NCBI GenBank assembly: GCA_963781675.1
Contig: CAWAGF010000001.1
Span: forward strand, 248,001 to 312,000
Reading direction: 5' to 3'
From: SCTD01 sp963781675
GTDB taxonomy: Bacteria; Actinomycetota; Actinomycetes; Mycobacteriales; SCTD01
DNA length: 64,000 nt
The notes under the pieces were generated by a model. It saw nothing but the letters and a program-made list of their open reading frames with translations. It searched no databases and was not told the origin of the DNA. The translations under genes were made by a program, and so were the position numbers. Positions 10,038 through 18,096 of this stretch are shown here, piece by piece (the stretch's first letter is position 1; each line of letters starts with the position of its first letter).

Positions 10038-10298
10038 TCAGCGCCACTGCGTGGACAGCCCGAAGCCCGCGATGATGAAGCCGAAGCCGACGAGCAGGTT
10101 CCAGTTGTCCAGGCCGCTGACCAGCGGCATGTCGCCCTCGGTGATGTAGAAGACGACCAGCCAGAGCACCCCGAGCCCGAACAGCGCGAGCATGAGCGGG
10201 GCCAGCCACACCGGGCTGGGGCCCTTCTTCCTCGGGCCGTTCGCCGTGGCGGCCGACGGCGTGTAGGCCGCCTTCTTCCGCTTCTTGGAGACGGGCAC
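10038..10298 (-). CDS. crgA: Cell division protein CrgA
   Basis: 86 residues from GTG (PVSKKRKKAAYTP...), start chosen because the Lys-rich N-terminus and length match CrgA. Two transmembrane helices flank a short outer loop: WLAPLMLALFGLGVLWLVVFYI and NWNLLVGFGFIIAGFGL, with the conserved GLDNWN motif between. CrgA recruits division proteins such as FtsZ, FtsQ and penicillin-binding proteins to the septum in actinobacteria. It is convergent with the upstream PG-binding gene and divergent from the DUF881 gene, as in related genomes. Confidence 0.93.
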   Translation of the reverse strand: MPVSKKRKKAAYTPSAATANGPRKKGPSPVWLAPLMLALFGLGVLWLVVFYITEGDMPLVSGLDNWNLLVGFGFIIAGFGLSTQWR

Positions 10299-10384
10299 GT
10301 GCTGCTCCAGACCTCGTGGGGAACACCTGGGCACTAGCGTAACGGGAGCCTGCGGTCGCGGGACGGGACGACGGGAGGCGGCGC

Positions 10385-11125
10385 GTGCAGCTCCGACGTC
10401 CGCGCAGCCCGTGGGTCGTGCTCGTGCCGCTGACGGCGCTGGCCGCCGGGCTGCTGTTCGCGACCAGCGCGGCGACGGCGCAGGGCACCGACCTGCGGGC
10501 CGACCGGCGGCTCAAGCTCACCGAGCTCATCGCCCGGGAGCGCGCGGACGTCGAGGGGCGCGAGCGCGACGCCGCCGCGCTGCGGGCGCAGGTGCAGGTG
10601 CTGTCGGACCGCGCCGCAGCCGGGGACGACCGGGTGGCCCAGGCCACCGCGGCTGCGGACCTCGAGCTCGCCGCGGGCCTGGTCCCGGTCACCGGCCCGG
10701 CCCTCACCGTCTCCCTGGACGACGCCCCGCGGCGCGAGGGGCGGCCGGCGCTGTCCGAGGACCCCGACGACCTGGTCGTGCACCAGCAGGACGTCCAGGC
10801 CGTCGTCAACGCCCTGTGGGCCGGCGGCGCCGAGGCGATGACGCTGATGGGCCAGCGCATCGTCTCCACCAGCGCGGTGCGCTGCGTGGGCAACACCGTG
10901 ATCCTGCACGGGCAGGTCTACGGGCCGCCCTTCGTCCTCACCGCCGTCGGCGACCCGGACGCGCTGCGCGACGCCCTGGAGGTCGACCCCGGCGTGCTGT
11001 TCTTCCGCACCTTCGTCGACCGCTTCGGCCTCGGCTACACCGTGCGCAGCGCGAGGTCCGTGACCCTGCCGGCGTACGACGGCCCGCTCGAGCTCCCCAA
11101 CGTCGCCACCCCGCCGCGCTCATGA
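10385..11125 (+). CDS. DUF881 membrane-anchored protein
   Basis: 246 residues from GTG, preceded by GGGAGG. An N-terminal signal-anchor (about 10-32) leads to a coiled-coil-like region (LRADRRLKLTELIARERADVEGRERDAAALRAQVQVLSDR), then the DUF881 fold with GPALTVSLDDAP and DLVVHQQDVQAVVNALWAGGAEAMTLMGQRI. It corresponds in place to Rv0012. The molecular function is not known; its location and topology suggest an envelope or division role. The ATG of the sortase gene overlaps its stop (ATGA). Confidence 0.88.
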   Translation: MQLRRPRSPWVVLVPLTALAAGLLFATSAATAQGTDLRADRRLKLTELIARERADVEGRERDAAALRAQVQVLSDRAAAGDDRVAQATAAADLELAAGLVPVTGPALTVSLDDAPRREGRPALSEDPDDLVVHQQDVQAVVNALWAGGAEAMTLMGQRIVSTSAVRCVGNTVILHGQVYGPPFVLTAVGDPDALRDALEVDPGVLFFRTFVDRFGLGYTVRSARSVTLPAYDGPLELPNVATPPRS

Positions 11126-11811
11126 GCGACGCGATCCGCACCCTCCTGCGGGGCCTCGGCCAGACGTTGATGACGCTCGGCGTCGTCGTGCTGCTGTTCT
11201 GCGTGTACGAGCTGTACGTCACGGGGCTGGTCACCGCCCGCGAGCAGGAGCGGCTCGGCGACGACCTGCGGTCGACGTGGGCCGAGCCGGTCGCCCGCCC
11301 CAGCAGTGAGGTGCAGCCCGGGGACCCGGTGCCCGTCTCGCTCGACCTCGGGCAGGGCTTCGCTGTGCTGCACATCCCCTCGCTCGAGGGCTACGACCCG
11401 TGGGTCGTCGTCGAGGGGACGTCGGTGCCCGACCTCAAGAACGGCCCCGGCCACATCCCCGGCACCGCGCTGCCCGGGGAGCTCGGCAACGTCGTCGTCT
11501 CCGGCCACCGGACCACGTACGGCGCGCCGTTCCAGCGGCTGGACGAGCTGACGGCCGGCTCGCTGATCGTGCTCGAGACGCGTGACGGCTGGTTCACCTA
11601 CCAGGTGCAGGACAAGACGATCGTCGCGCCCACCGCGACCGAGGTGACGCTCCCGGTGCCGGGCGACCCGCAGGCCGAGCCGGCGAAGCGGCTGCTGACG
11701 CTGACCACCTGCCACCCCAAGTACTCCGCCAAGCAGCGCCTCATCGTGCGCGCCGAGCTCACGGCCGCGAGCAAGAAGTCCGACGGCCTGCCCGACGCGC
11801 TGAAGGGCTGA
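11122..11811 (+). CDS. Class E sortase
   Basis: 229 residues, translationally coupled to the DUF881 gene. One N-terminal helix (TLMTLGVVVLLFCVYELYVTG) is followed by the sortase beta-barrel. The catalytic triad is visible: His129 in SGHRTTYG, Cys197 in LTTCHPKY and Arg near 210 in RLIVRAEL. The sequence around TYGAPFQRLDEL is typical of class E, which usually uses LAXTG-like signals. The only sorting motif in this window is LPFTG, in the secreted protein at 30184, a possible substrate though not the class E consensus. Confidence 0.93.
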   Translation: MSDAIRTLLRGLGQTLMTLGVVVLLFCVYELYVTGLVTAREQERLGDDLRSTWAEPVARPSSEVQPGDPVPVSLDLGQGFAVLHIPSLEGYDPWVVVEGTSVPDLKNGPGHIPGTALPGELGNVVVSGHRTTYGAPFQRLDELTAGSLIVLETRDGWFTYQVQDKTIVAPTATEVTLPVPGDPQAEPAKRLLTLTTCHPKYSAKQRLIVRAELTAASKKSDGLPDALKG

Positions 11812-11812
11812 G

Positions 11813-11992
11813 ATGTACACCTGGCTGTGGCGCACCCTGCCCGGCGGACTGCCCGGCAAGCTGCTCGGGTCGCTGGTGCTGCTGGCCGCCGTCGTCGCGC
11901 TGCTGTTCTTCGTCGTCTTCCCGGCCGTCGAGCCGCTGCTGCCCTTCAGCGACGTCACCGTCGAGCCCGGCCCGTCGGCCCCGCCCGGCTGA
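11813..11992 (+). CDS. Conserved small membrane protein downstream of sortase
   Basis: 59 residues from ATG, one base after the sortase stop. It has one hydrophobic helix (LLGSLVLLAAVVALLFFVVF), an N-terminal MYTWLWRTLPGG and the tail EPLLPFSDVTVEPGPSAPPG. Codon bias is normal. Small proteins of this form occur next to crgA/DUF881/trpG in other actinobacteria, which supports a real gene. The function is unknown; envelope or division association is inferred from position. Confidence 0.75.
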   Translation: MYTWLWRTLPGGLPGKLLGSLVLLAAVVALLFFVVFPAVEPLLPFSDVTVEPGPSAPPG

Positions 11993-12052
11993 GTCCGGCA
12001 GGACGTCCGCGTGCGAGGATCCGCGGCGTTCGTCCGCACCCCAGGAGGCGTC

Positions 12053-14281
12053 GTGCCCGGCCCCGCAAAGACCCGCGCCCGCAGCAGTGCAGCGCCGGGG
12101 CCCTCGTACGCCGACCGGCCGTGGCTGAGCAGCTACCCGGCCGGGGTGCCGGCGGACTTCGACTTCCCGAAGGTCCCGCTGACGCGGCTGCTCGACGACG
12201 CGGCGAGCTCCTTCCCGACCGGGACGGCGCTGGCCTTCCTCGGCACGACGCTGTCCTACCGCGAGCTGAAGGACGCGGTGGACCGCTTCGCCGCGGGCCT
12301 GCGGCGGCTCGGCGTCGACAAGGGCGACCGCGTCGCGCTGGTGCTCCCGAACTGCCCGCAGAACGTCATCGCGTTCTTCGCCGCGCTGCGCCTCGGCGCG
12401 GTCGTCGTGCAGCACAACCCGCTCTACACCGAGGCCGAGCTGCGGCACCAGCTCGCCGACTGCGGCGCCACCGTCGTCGTCTGCCTCGACCGGGTGTACG
12501 GCTCGATCGCGGCCGTCCGCGGCGACACCGCGCTGGAGCACGTGGTGGTCACCTCGATCGCGGACTACCTGCCGGTGGCCACCAGGCTCAAGCTCCGCCT
12601 GCCGCTGGCCAAGGCGAAGCGGGCCCGCGCCGAGATGACGGCGAGCATCCCGAAGGACGCACGGGTCACGCCGTTCCTGTCGCTGCTCAAGGGCACCGAG
12701 CCCGCGCGCCAGGTGCAGCTCGACCCGGCCGTCGACCTCGCGCTGCTGCAGTACACCGGCGGCACGACCGGCGCGTCCAAGGGCGCGATGCTCACGCACC
12801 AGAACCTCGTGAGCAACGCCTACATGAACCGCCTCTGGGACACCGGCGCGACCGCCGGCAAGGAGGTCTCGCTCGCCGTCCTTCCGCTGTTCCACGCGTA
12901 CGGCCTGACCGTGGCGATGAACGCCACCGTGCTGCTCGGCGGCACGCTGGTGCTGCTGCCGCGCTTCGACATCGACCAGGTCTTCGCCGCGATCGACGAG
13001 TGGAAGCCGACGATGCTCCCGGGCGTCCCGCCGATCTACAAGGCGCTGGCCGACAGCCCGAAGGTCCGCTCGCACGACCTGCGCTCGATCCGGCTGTGCG
13101 TGTCCGGAGCGATGAAGCTGCCGACCGAGATCCAGGACCAGTTCGAGAAGATCTCCGGCGCCGCGCTCGTCGAGGGCTACGGCATGACGGAGACGTCGCC
13201 GTCGACGCACTGCAACCCGGTGGGCGGCACCCGCAAGCCCGGCTCGATCGGCCTGCCGCTGCCCGGCACGCTCTGCAAGGTCGTGTCGCAGGAGGACCCG
13301 TCGGTCGAGGTGCCGGCCGGCGAGCCCGGCGAGCTCGCCATCAAGGGGCCGCAGGTGTTCCGCGGCTACTGGGGGCGTGAAGACAGCAGTGCCCCCGGGG
13401 CGGGCGTGTTCACCGACGACGGCTACGTGCTGACGGGTGACGTCGCGGTGATGGACGAGGAGGGCTTCTTCTCCATCGTCGACCGCAAGAAGGAGCTGAT
13501 CATCGCGGGCGGGTTCAACATCTACCCGTCCGAGGTCGAGGAGGTCCTCTTCCGGCTGCCCGGCGTGCAGGACGCCGTCGTCATCGGGCTGCCGGACAAG
13601 TACCGCGGCGAGACCGTCAAGGCGTACGTCGTCGCCGCTCCGGGCGCCTCGCTGTCCGAGGCGGACGTCGTCGAGCACTGCCGGCGCGAGCTGACCGCGT
13701 ACAAGGTGCCCAGGGTCGTGGAGTTCCGCGACAGCCTGCCGCGCACCGTCGTGGGCAAGGTGCTGCGCCGGGTGCTGCTCGAGGAGGAGCGGGCCAAGGC
13801 GTCGTCGCAGGAGAAGCCGGCGTCGACGCCGGGCGGCCGGCCGCGTCCCGCGCGGGGCGGGGCCGGGACCGGGACGCAGGCACCGGCTGCGCCGGTCAAG
13901 AAGGCGGCCGCTCCGCGGACCCCCGCGAAGAAGGCGGTCCCGGACGACGGCGCAGCGGCTCCGCGCAAGCAGCCGGCGGCCGCCAGGAAGGCACCCGCCA
14001 GGAAGACCGCCCCGGCGGGCGAGGCCGCGGCGCCGGCGAAGCGGGCGGCCGCTCCGAGGAAGCAGCCCGCCGCAGGAGCGGCGGCTCCGGTCAAGGCGCC
14101 GGCGAAGAAGGCTGCCGCAGGAGCGGCGGCTCCGGTCAAGGCGCCGGCGAAGAAGGCTGCCGCAGGAGCAGCGGCGCCCACCACCGGTCGGCGCGTCGTC
14201 GCGGACGGCGTCCTCACGCCGACCAGGCGCGCCGGCGAGCCGCCGCGGAAGAGCCCCGCGCCGCCGCGGCGTTCCTCCTGA
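12053..14281 (+). CDS. Long-chain acyl-CoA ligase with histone-like Lys/Ala/Pro tail
   Basis: 742 residues. The GTG at 12053 was chosen because AGGAGG lies just before it. Residues about 20-580 form an AMP-forming fatty-acyl-CoA synthetase: YTGGTTGASKGAMLTH (P-loop), VEGYGMTETSP, TGDVAVMDEEGFF and a DRKKELIIAGGFNIYPSEVEE hinge with the late catalytic Lys in TVVGKVLRR. It activates fatty acids with ATP and CoA. An extra tail of about 160 residues is made of KKAAAP/PAKKA repeats like histone H1 or actinobacterial HU tails, including an exact 45-bp tandem repeat. The tail may bind DNA, RNA or anionic surfaces, or regulate by lysine acetylation; that is inference. The gene is absent from the mycobacterial locus. 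Confidence 0.92.
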   Translation: MPGPAKTRARSSAAPGPSYADRPWLSSYPAGVPADFDFPKVPLTRLLDDAASSFPTGTALAFLGTTLSYRELKDAVDRFAAGLRRLGVDKGDRVALVLPNCPQNVIAFFAALRLGAVVVQHNPLYTEAELRHQLADCGATVVVCLDRVYGSIAAVRGDTALEHVVVTSIADYLPVATRLKLRLPLAKAKRARAEMTASIPKDARVTPFLSLLKGTEPARQVQLDPAVDLALLQYTGGTTGASKGAMLTHQNLVSNAYMNRLWDTGATAGKEVSLAVLPLFHAYGLTVAMNATVLLGGTLVLLPRFDIDQVFAAIDEWKPTMLPGVPPIYKALADSPKVRSHDLRSIRLCVSGAMKLPTEIQDQFEKISGAALVEGYGMTETSPSTHCNPVGGTRKPGSIGLPLPGTLCKVVSQEDPSVEVPAGEPGELAIKGPQVFRGYWGREDSSAPGAGVFTDDGYVLTGDVAVMDEEGFFSIVDRKKELIIAGGFNIYPSEVEEVLFRLPGVQDAVVIGLPDKYRGETVKAYVVAAPGASLSEADVVEHCRRELTAYKVPRVVEFRDSLPRTVVGKVLRRVLLEEERAKASSQEKPASTPGGRPRPARGGAGTGTQAPAAPVKKAAAPRTPAKKAVPDDGAAAPRKQPAAARKAPARKTAPAGEAAAPAKRAAAPRKQPAAGAAAPVKAPAKKAAAGAAAPVKAPAKKAAAGAAAPTTGRRVVADGVLTPTRRAGEPPRKSPAPPRRSS
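14071..14160 (+). repeat. Exact 45-bp tandem duplication in ligase tail
   Basis: Two identical 45-bp units lie head to tail at 14071-14115 and 14116-14160, encoding AGAAAPVKAPAKKAA-type units. A partial third unit follows. Exact identity indicates recent expansion by slippage or unequal recombination. Confidence 0.9.
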
Positions 14282-14283
14282 CC

Positions 14284-14937
14284 ATGACAGGCAGAGCCCG
14301 CATCCTCGTCGTCGACAACTACGACAGCTTCGTCTTCAACCTGGTGCAGTACCTCGGCCAGCTCGGCGCGGAGACGGAGGTGCGGCGCAACGACGAGGTG
14401 AGCACGGCCGACGCGGACGGCTTCGACGGCGTGCTGCTGTCACCCGGGCCGGGCACGCCGGAGGACGCGGGCATCAGCGTCGAGATGGTCGGCGCCTGCG
14501 AGGACAAGGGCGTGCCGCTGCTCGGCGTCTGCCTCGGCCACCAGGCGATCGCCGTGGCGCACGGCGCGACGGTCGGCCGCGCGCCGGAGCTGCTGCACGG
14601 CAAGACCAGCGAGGTGGAGCACGAGGGGGCGGGCGTGCTGCACGACCTGCCGCGGCCGTTCACGGCCACGCGCTACCACTCGCTGGCGGTCGAGGAGGAC
14701 ACCCTGCCCGCCGAGCTCGCGGTCACGGGGCGCACGCCGAGCGGCGTCGTCATGGCGCTGCGGCACCGCGACAAGCCGGTGGAGGGCGTGCAGTTCCACC
14801 CGGAGTCGGTGCTGACGCAGGGCGGCCACCTCCTGCTCGCCAGCTGGCTGCGCACCTGCGGCGACACCGGCGCCGCGGCGCTCGCGCCCGCGCTGTCGGA
14901 GCAGGTCGAGGTCAAGCGGCTCGCCGCCTTCGGCTGA
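14284..14937 (+). CDS. trpG: Glutamine amidotransferase, anthranilate/aminodeoxychorismate synthase component II
   Basis: 217 residues, starting two bases after the ligase stop. It is a class I amidotransferase: VDNYDSFVFNLVQYL, LLSPGPGTPEDAG, nucleophile Cys in GVCLGHQA, and His/Glu in VQFHPESVLT. It supplies ammonia from glutamine to a chorismate-using synthase. The gene at this position (Rv0013 in M. tuberculosis) is called trpG or pabA; component I is not in the window, so tryptophan and folate roles cannot be separated here. It is convergent with pknB. Confidence 0.92.
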   Translation: MTGRARILVVDNYDSFVFNLVQYLGQLGAETEVRRNDEVSTADADGFDGVLLSPGPGTPEDAGISVEMVGACEDKGVPLLGVCLGHQAIAVAHGATVGRAPELLHGKTSEVEHEGAGVLHDLPRPFTATRYHSLAVEEDTLPAELAVTGRTPSGVVMALRHRDKPVEGVQFHPESVLTQGGHLLLASWLRTCGDTGAAALAPALSEQVEVKRLAAFG

Positions 14938-14952
14938 GTCCCGCCGGCACGC

Positions 14953-16662
14953 TCAGCTCGGCGTGGGCTCCGGCTGCGGGTCGGGCGAGGCCGGCGCCGT
15001 GCTCTGCGTCGGCTCCGGCGACGGCTCCGGAGACGGCGGCGCGGGCGTCTGCGACACGTCGAGGACGACGGTCGAGCCGCGCGGCGCGAGGGTGTTCACC
15101 GGCGACTGGTCGAGGACGCGGTCCGGCGGACCGGGGTCGTCGCGCGGCTTGATGCCGACGGAGAAGCCGGCGCGCTGCAGCAGCTGGGCGGCCTCCTCCG
15201 CGGACCTGCCGCGGACGTCGGGCACCTGCACCTGCCCGGAGGCGACGGTCAGCGTCACCTTCGTCTGCGCCGGCACCTGCGAGCCGGGCTGCGGGCTGAT
15301 GCCGAGCACGGTCCCGGCCGGGAGGTTTCCGTCGCGCGTGACGACGTCGCCGATGACGAGCTTGCGCTCGGCCAGCCGCACCTCCGCCTCCTCGCGCGAC
15401 AGCCCGACGACCTCGACCGGGACGATCGTCATCTCCAGGCCCTTGCTGAGCACCAGCGACACCGCGCCGCCGCTGCGCAGCAGGATGTCGGCGGCCGGGC
15501 TCTGCTCGAGCACGGTCCCGAACGCCTTGGGGTCGAAGCGGGTCTCGAGCTCGCCGACCGACAGGCCGGCGGCCTTGAGCTCGGCGACCGCCTCGCCCTG
15601 CGACAGCCCGACCAGCGGCGGCGCCGGCACGAGCCCGGCGTCCGTGCCGAGCAGCCCCTTCACCAGCAGGGCCACCACGGTGAGCAGGCCGATCAGCACC
15701 AGGCCGAACAGCCCGTAGGCGATCCCGCGCTTGATCGACCGCCCCTCGTCCACCTGCGCTGCGGTCAGCGCGGCCGGCGCGAGGATCGCGACCGGCTCGA
15801 GCACCGGCGTCGCGAGGACCTCCTCGCCGCGGGCGGCGCGCAGCAGGTCCTCGCGCATCTCCTCCGCGGACTGGTAGCGGTTCGCGGGGTTCTTCGCCAT
15901 GGCCTTCAGCACGACCGCGTCGACCGACGCCGGGAGCGTCTCGTCGTACGCCGACGGGGGCTGGGGGTCCTCGCGCACGTGCTGGTAGGCCACCGCCACC
16001 GGGCTGTCGCCGGTGAAGGGCGGCGCGCCGGTGACCAGCTCGTAGAGCAGGCAGCCGGTCGAGTAGAGGTCGGAGCGCGCGTCGACGTGCTCGCCGCGCG
16101 CCTGCTCGGGCGAGAGGTACGCCGCGGTGCCGATGACGACGGAGGTCTGCGTCATCGCCGAGCTCGCGTCGGAGGCGGCGCGCGCGATGCCGAAGTCCAT
16201 GACCTTGACCTCGCCGGCGCGGGTCAGCATCACGTTCCCGGGCTTGATGTCCCGGTGCACGATCCCGGCGGCGTGCGCGGCGTCGAGCGCCGTGCACACC
16301 TCGGCCGTGACCTCGAGCGCGCGGGTCGGCAGCAGCCGGCCCTCCTCGAGCAGCACGTCGCGCAGCGTCCGGCCGTCGGCGAGCTCCATGACGATGTACG
16401 GGACGCCGCGGTCGTCCTCACCGGTGTCGAAGACGGACACGATGGACGGGGCGTTCAGGGAGGCCGCGGCCTGCGCCTCGCGGCGGAACCGTCCCTGGAA
16501 CGACCGGTCGCGGGCCAGGTCCGAGCGCAGGACCTTCACGGCCACGTCGCGACCGAGCCGGACATCGGTCCCGCGGAAGACGTCGGCCATGCCGCCGGTG
16601 CCGAGGGGGGCGCCGAGCTCGTACCGTCCGCCGAGCAGCCTCGGCGGCAGCGGCGCCGTCAC
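14953..16662 (-). CDS. pknB: Serine/threonine protein kinase PknB with PASTA domains
   Basis: 569 residues; the GTG overlaps the pknA stop. The kinase domain (about 1-280) has GTGGMADVF, the catalytic Lys in VAVKVLR, HRDIKPGN and DFGIA, and TQTSVVIGTAAYLSPEQA in the activation loop with likely autophosphorylation Thr residues. A transmembrane helix (about 325-345, GLFGLVLIGLLTVVALLVKGLL) leads to three extracellular PASTA repeats and a Pro/Ser/Glu-rich end. The family senses muropeptides or lipid II and controls wall synthesis and division. M. tuberculosis PknB has four PASTA units; three are recognisable here. Confidence 0.97.
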   Translation of the reverse strand: MTAPLPPRLLGGRYELGAPLGTGGMADVFRGTDVRLGRDVAVKVLRSDLARDRSFQGRFRREAQAAASLNAPSIVSVFDTGEDDRGVPYIVMELADGRTLRDVLLEEGRLLPTRALEVTAEVCTALDAAHAAGIVHRDIKPGNVMLTRAGEVKVMDFGIARAASDASSAMTQTSVVIGTAAYLSPEQARGEHVDARSDLYSTGCLLYELVTGAPPFTGDSPVAVAYQHVREDPQPPSAYDETLPASVDAVVLKAMAKNPANRYQSAEEMREDLLRAARGEEVLATPVLEPVAILAPAALTAAQVDEGRSIKRGIAYGLFGLVLIGLLTVVALLVKGLLGTDAGLVPAPPLVGLSQGEAVAELKAAGLSVGELETRFDPKAFGTVLEQSPAADILLRSGGAVSLVLSKGLEMTIVPVEVVGLSREEAEVRLAERKLVIGDVVTRDGNLPAGTVLGISPQPGSQVPAQTKVTLTVASGQVQVPDVRGRSAEEAAQLLQRAGFSVGIKPRDDPGPPDRVLDQSPVNTLAPRGSTVVLDVSQTPAPPSPEPSPEPTQSTAPASPDPQPEPTPS

Positions 16663-18086
16663 TTCTTGCCCTTGCCCTTCCCCTTGTCGCCCTTGCGGGG
16701 GCGCGGCTGGTCGGCGACCGGTGCGGCGGGAGGCGGCGCCGGGGCGACGGCCCTTGCGACCGGTGCGGGCGGCGCGGGGACGACGTGCACGACGACGGGG
16801 CTGCCCACGACGAGCTGACCGGCCGGCTGCACGCCGCTGACCGTACCGACCGGGCGACCGCTGCCGTCGTAGGCCAGGCGCGGCACCAGCCCCAGCCCGG
16901 CCAGCGCGGCGCGGACGCCCGCGGCCGGCTTGCCCAGGTACGCGCCGGCATCCACCCGTACGCGCACCGGCTCGGGCCGGGCGATCGTGCCGGCGCCCCG
17001 CGCGACCCCCGACGGCCCGCTGTCGCCGGCGCGCGCGCCCAGTGCGACGGCCAGCAGCGCGAGGAGCAGCCCGATGCCGGTGACGGCACGGCGGGAGGAG
17101 CGGGACCGGCTGCCCGGCAGCCGCGCGGGCTCGGCCGGAGCGGGGAGCGGGGCCACCGGGAGCAGCTGCGTGCCGTCCGCGGCCTCGACCGGCTGCACGC
17201 CCGGCGGCGGCTCGACGTCCAGCGCGGCCAGCCCGCCGTCGTCCTCGACCCAGGGCCCGCCCTCGAGGGCAGCCCGCAGGGCGGTCGCCCGCCGGGCCAT
17301 CTCGGCCGCGCTCGCGAACCGCTCGGCCGGGTCCTTGGCCAGCGCGCGCAGCACCAGCGCGCAGACCGGCGCCGGGATCGAGGGGCGCAGCGGCGGGACG
17401 GGCGCCTGCAGGTGGGCCAGCGCCACCGCGACCGGGTTCTCGCCCGGGAAGGGCCGACGCCCGGACAGGCACTCGTACGCCACGACGCCCAGGGAGTAGA
17501 CGTCGCTGGCGGGGGAGGCGCTGCGGCCGGCGGCCTGCTCGGGCGAGAGGTAGTAGGCGGTCCCGACGACCGAGCCGGTCTGCGTCAGCGGCACCGCGTC
17601 GGTGGCCGAGGCGATCCCGAAGTCGGTCACCTTCAGCACGCCGTCCGGCCGCACCAGCAGGTTGCCGGGCTTGACGTCGCGGTGCACGACGCCGCCGTCG
17701 TGCGCCGCCTGCAACGCGCTCGCGGTCTGCGCGACCAGGTCGAGCGTGCGGTCCACGGACAGCGCGCCCTCCCGGCGCAGCAGGCCCGAGAGCGGCTCGC
17801 CCTCGACGAGCTCCATCACCAGCCACGCGGAGCCGTCGGTCTCGCCGAAGTCGAAGACCGACGCGATCCCCGGGTGGCCGAGGCGCCCGGCGTGGCGGGC
17901 CTCCGCGCGGAAGCGTGCGCGGAAGTCCTGGTCGTCGAGGTACTCCGCCTTGAGCGTCTTCACCGCGACGGTGCGGTCGAGCAGGGTGTCCTGCGCGCGC
18001 CAGACCTCGCCCATGCCGCCGGTGGCGATGCGCTCCAGCAGCCGGTAGCGGTCGGCGAGCAGGACGTCGGTGGCGCTCGTGGTCAT
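16659..18086 (-). CDS. pknA: Serine/threonine protein kinase PknA with a PASTA-like domain
   Basis: 475 residues from ATG (TTSATDVLLADRYRLLER). The kinase has GGMGEVWRAQD, VAVKTLK, HRDVKPGN, DFGIAS and a TQTGSVVGTAYYLSPEQA activation loop. After a linker and a membrane helix (VTGIGLLLALLAVALGARA) the outer part contains one PASTA-like unit (YLGKPAAGVRAALAGLGL...VVHVV). It ends in a Lys/Gly-rich tail, KGDKGKGKGKK. Mycobacterial PknA lacks PASTA, so this version could sense the wall itself. The kinase acts with PknB on division and wall substrates; the genes overlap by four bases. Confidence 0.95.
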   Translation of the reverse strand: MTTSATDVLLADRYRLLERIATGGMGEVWRAQDTLLDRTVAVKTLKAEYLDDQDFRARFRAEARHAGRLGHPGIASVFDFGETDGSAWLVMELVEGEPLSGLLRREGALSVDRTLDLVAQTASALQAAHDGGVVHRDVKPGNLLVRPDGVLKVTDFGIASATDAVPLTQTGSVVGTAYYLSPEQAAGRSASPASDVYSLGVVAYECLSGRRPFPGENPVAVALAHLQAPVPPLRPSIPAPVCALVLRALAKDPAERFASAAEMARRATALRAALEGGPWVEDDGGLAALDVEPPPGVQPVEAADGTQLLPVAPLPAPAEPARLPGSRSRSSRRAVTGIGLLLALLAVALGARAGDSGPSGVARGAGTIARPEPVRVRVDAGAYLGKPAAGVRAALAGLGLVPRLAYDGSGRPVGTVSGVQPAGQLVVGSPVVVHVVPAPPAPVARAVAPAPPPAAPVADQPRPRKGDKGKGKGKK

Positions 18087-18096
18087 GCGCTGGTCG

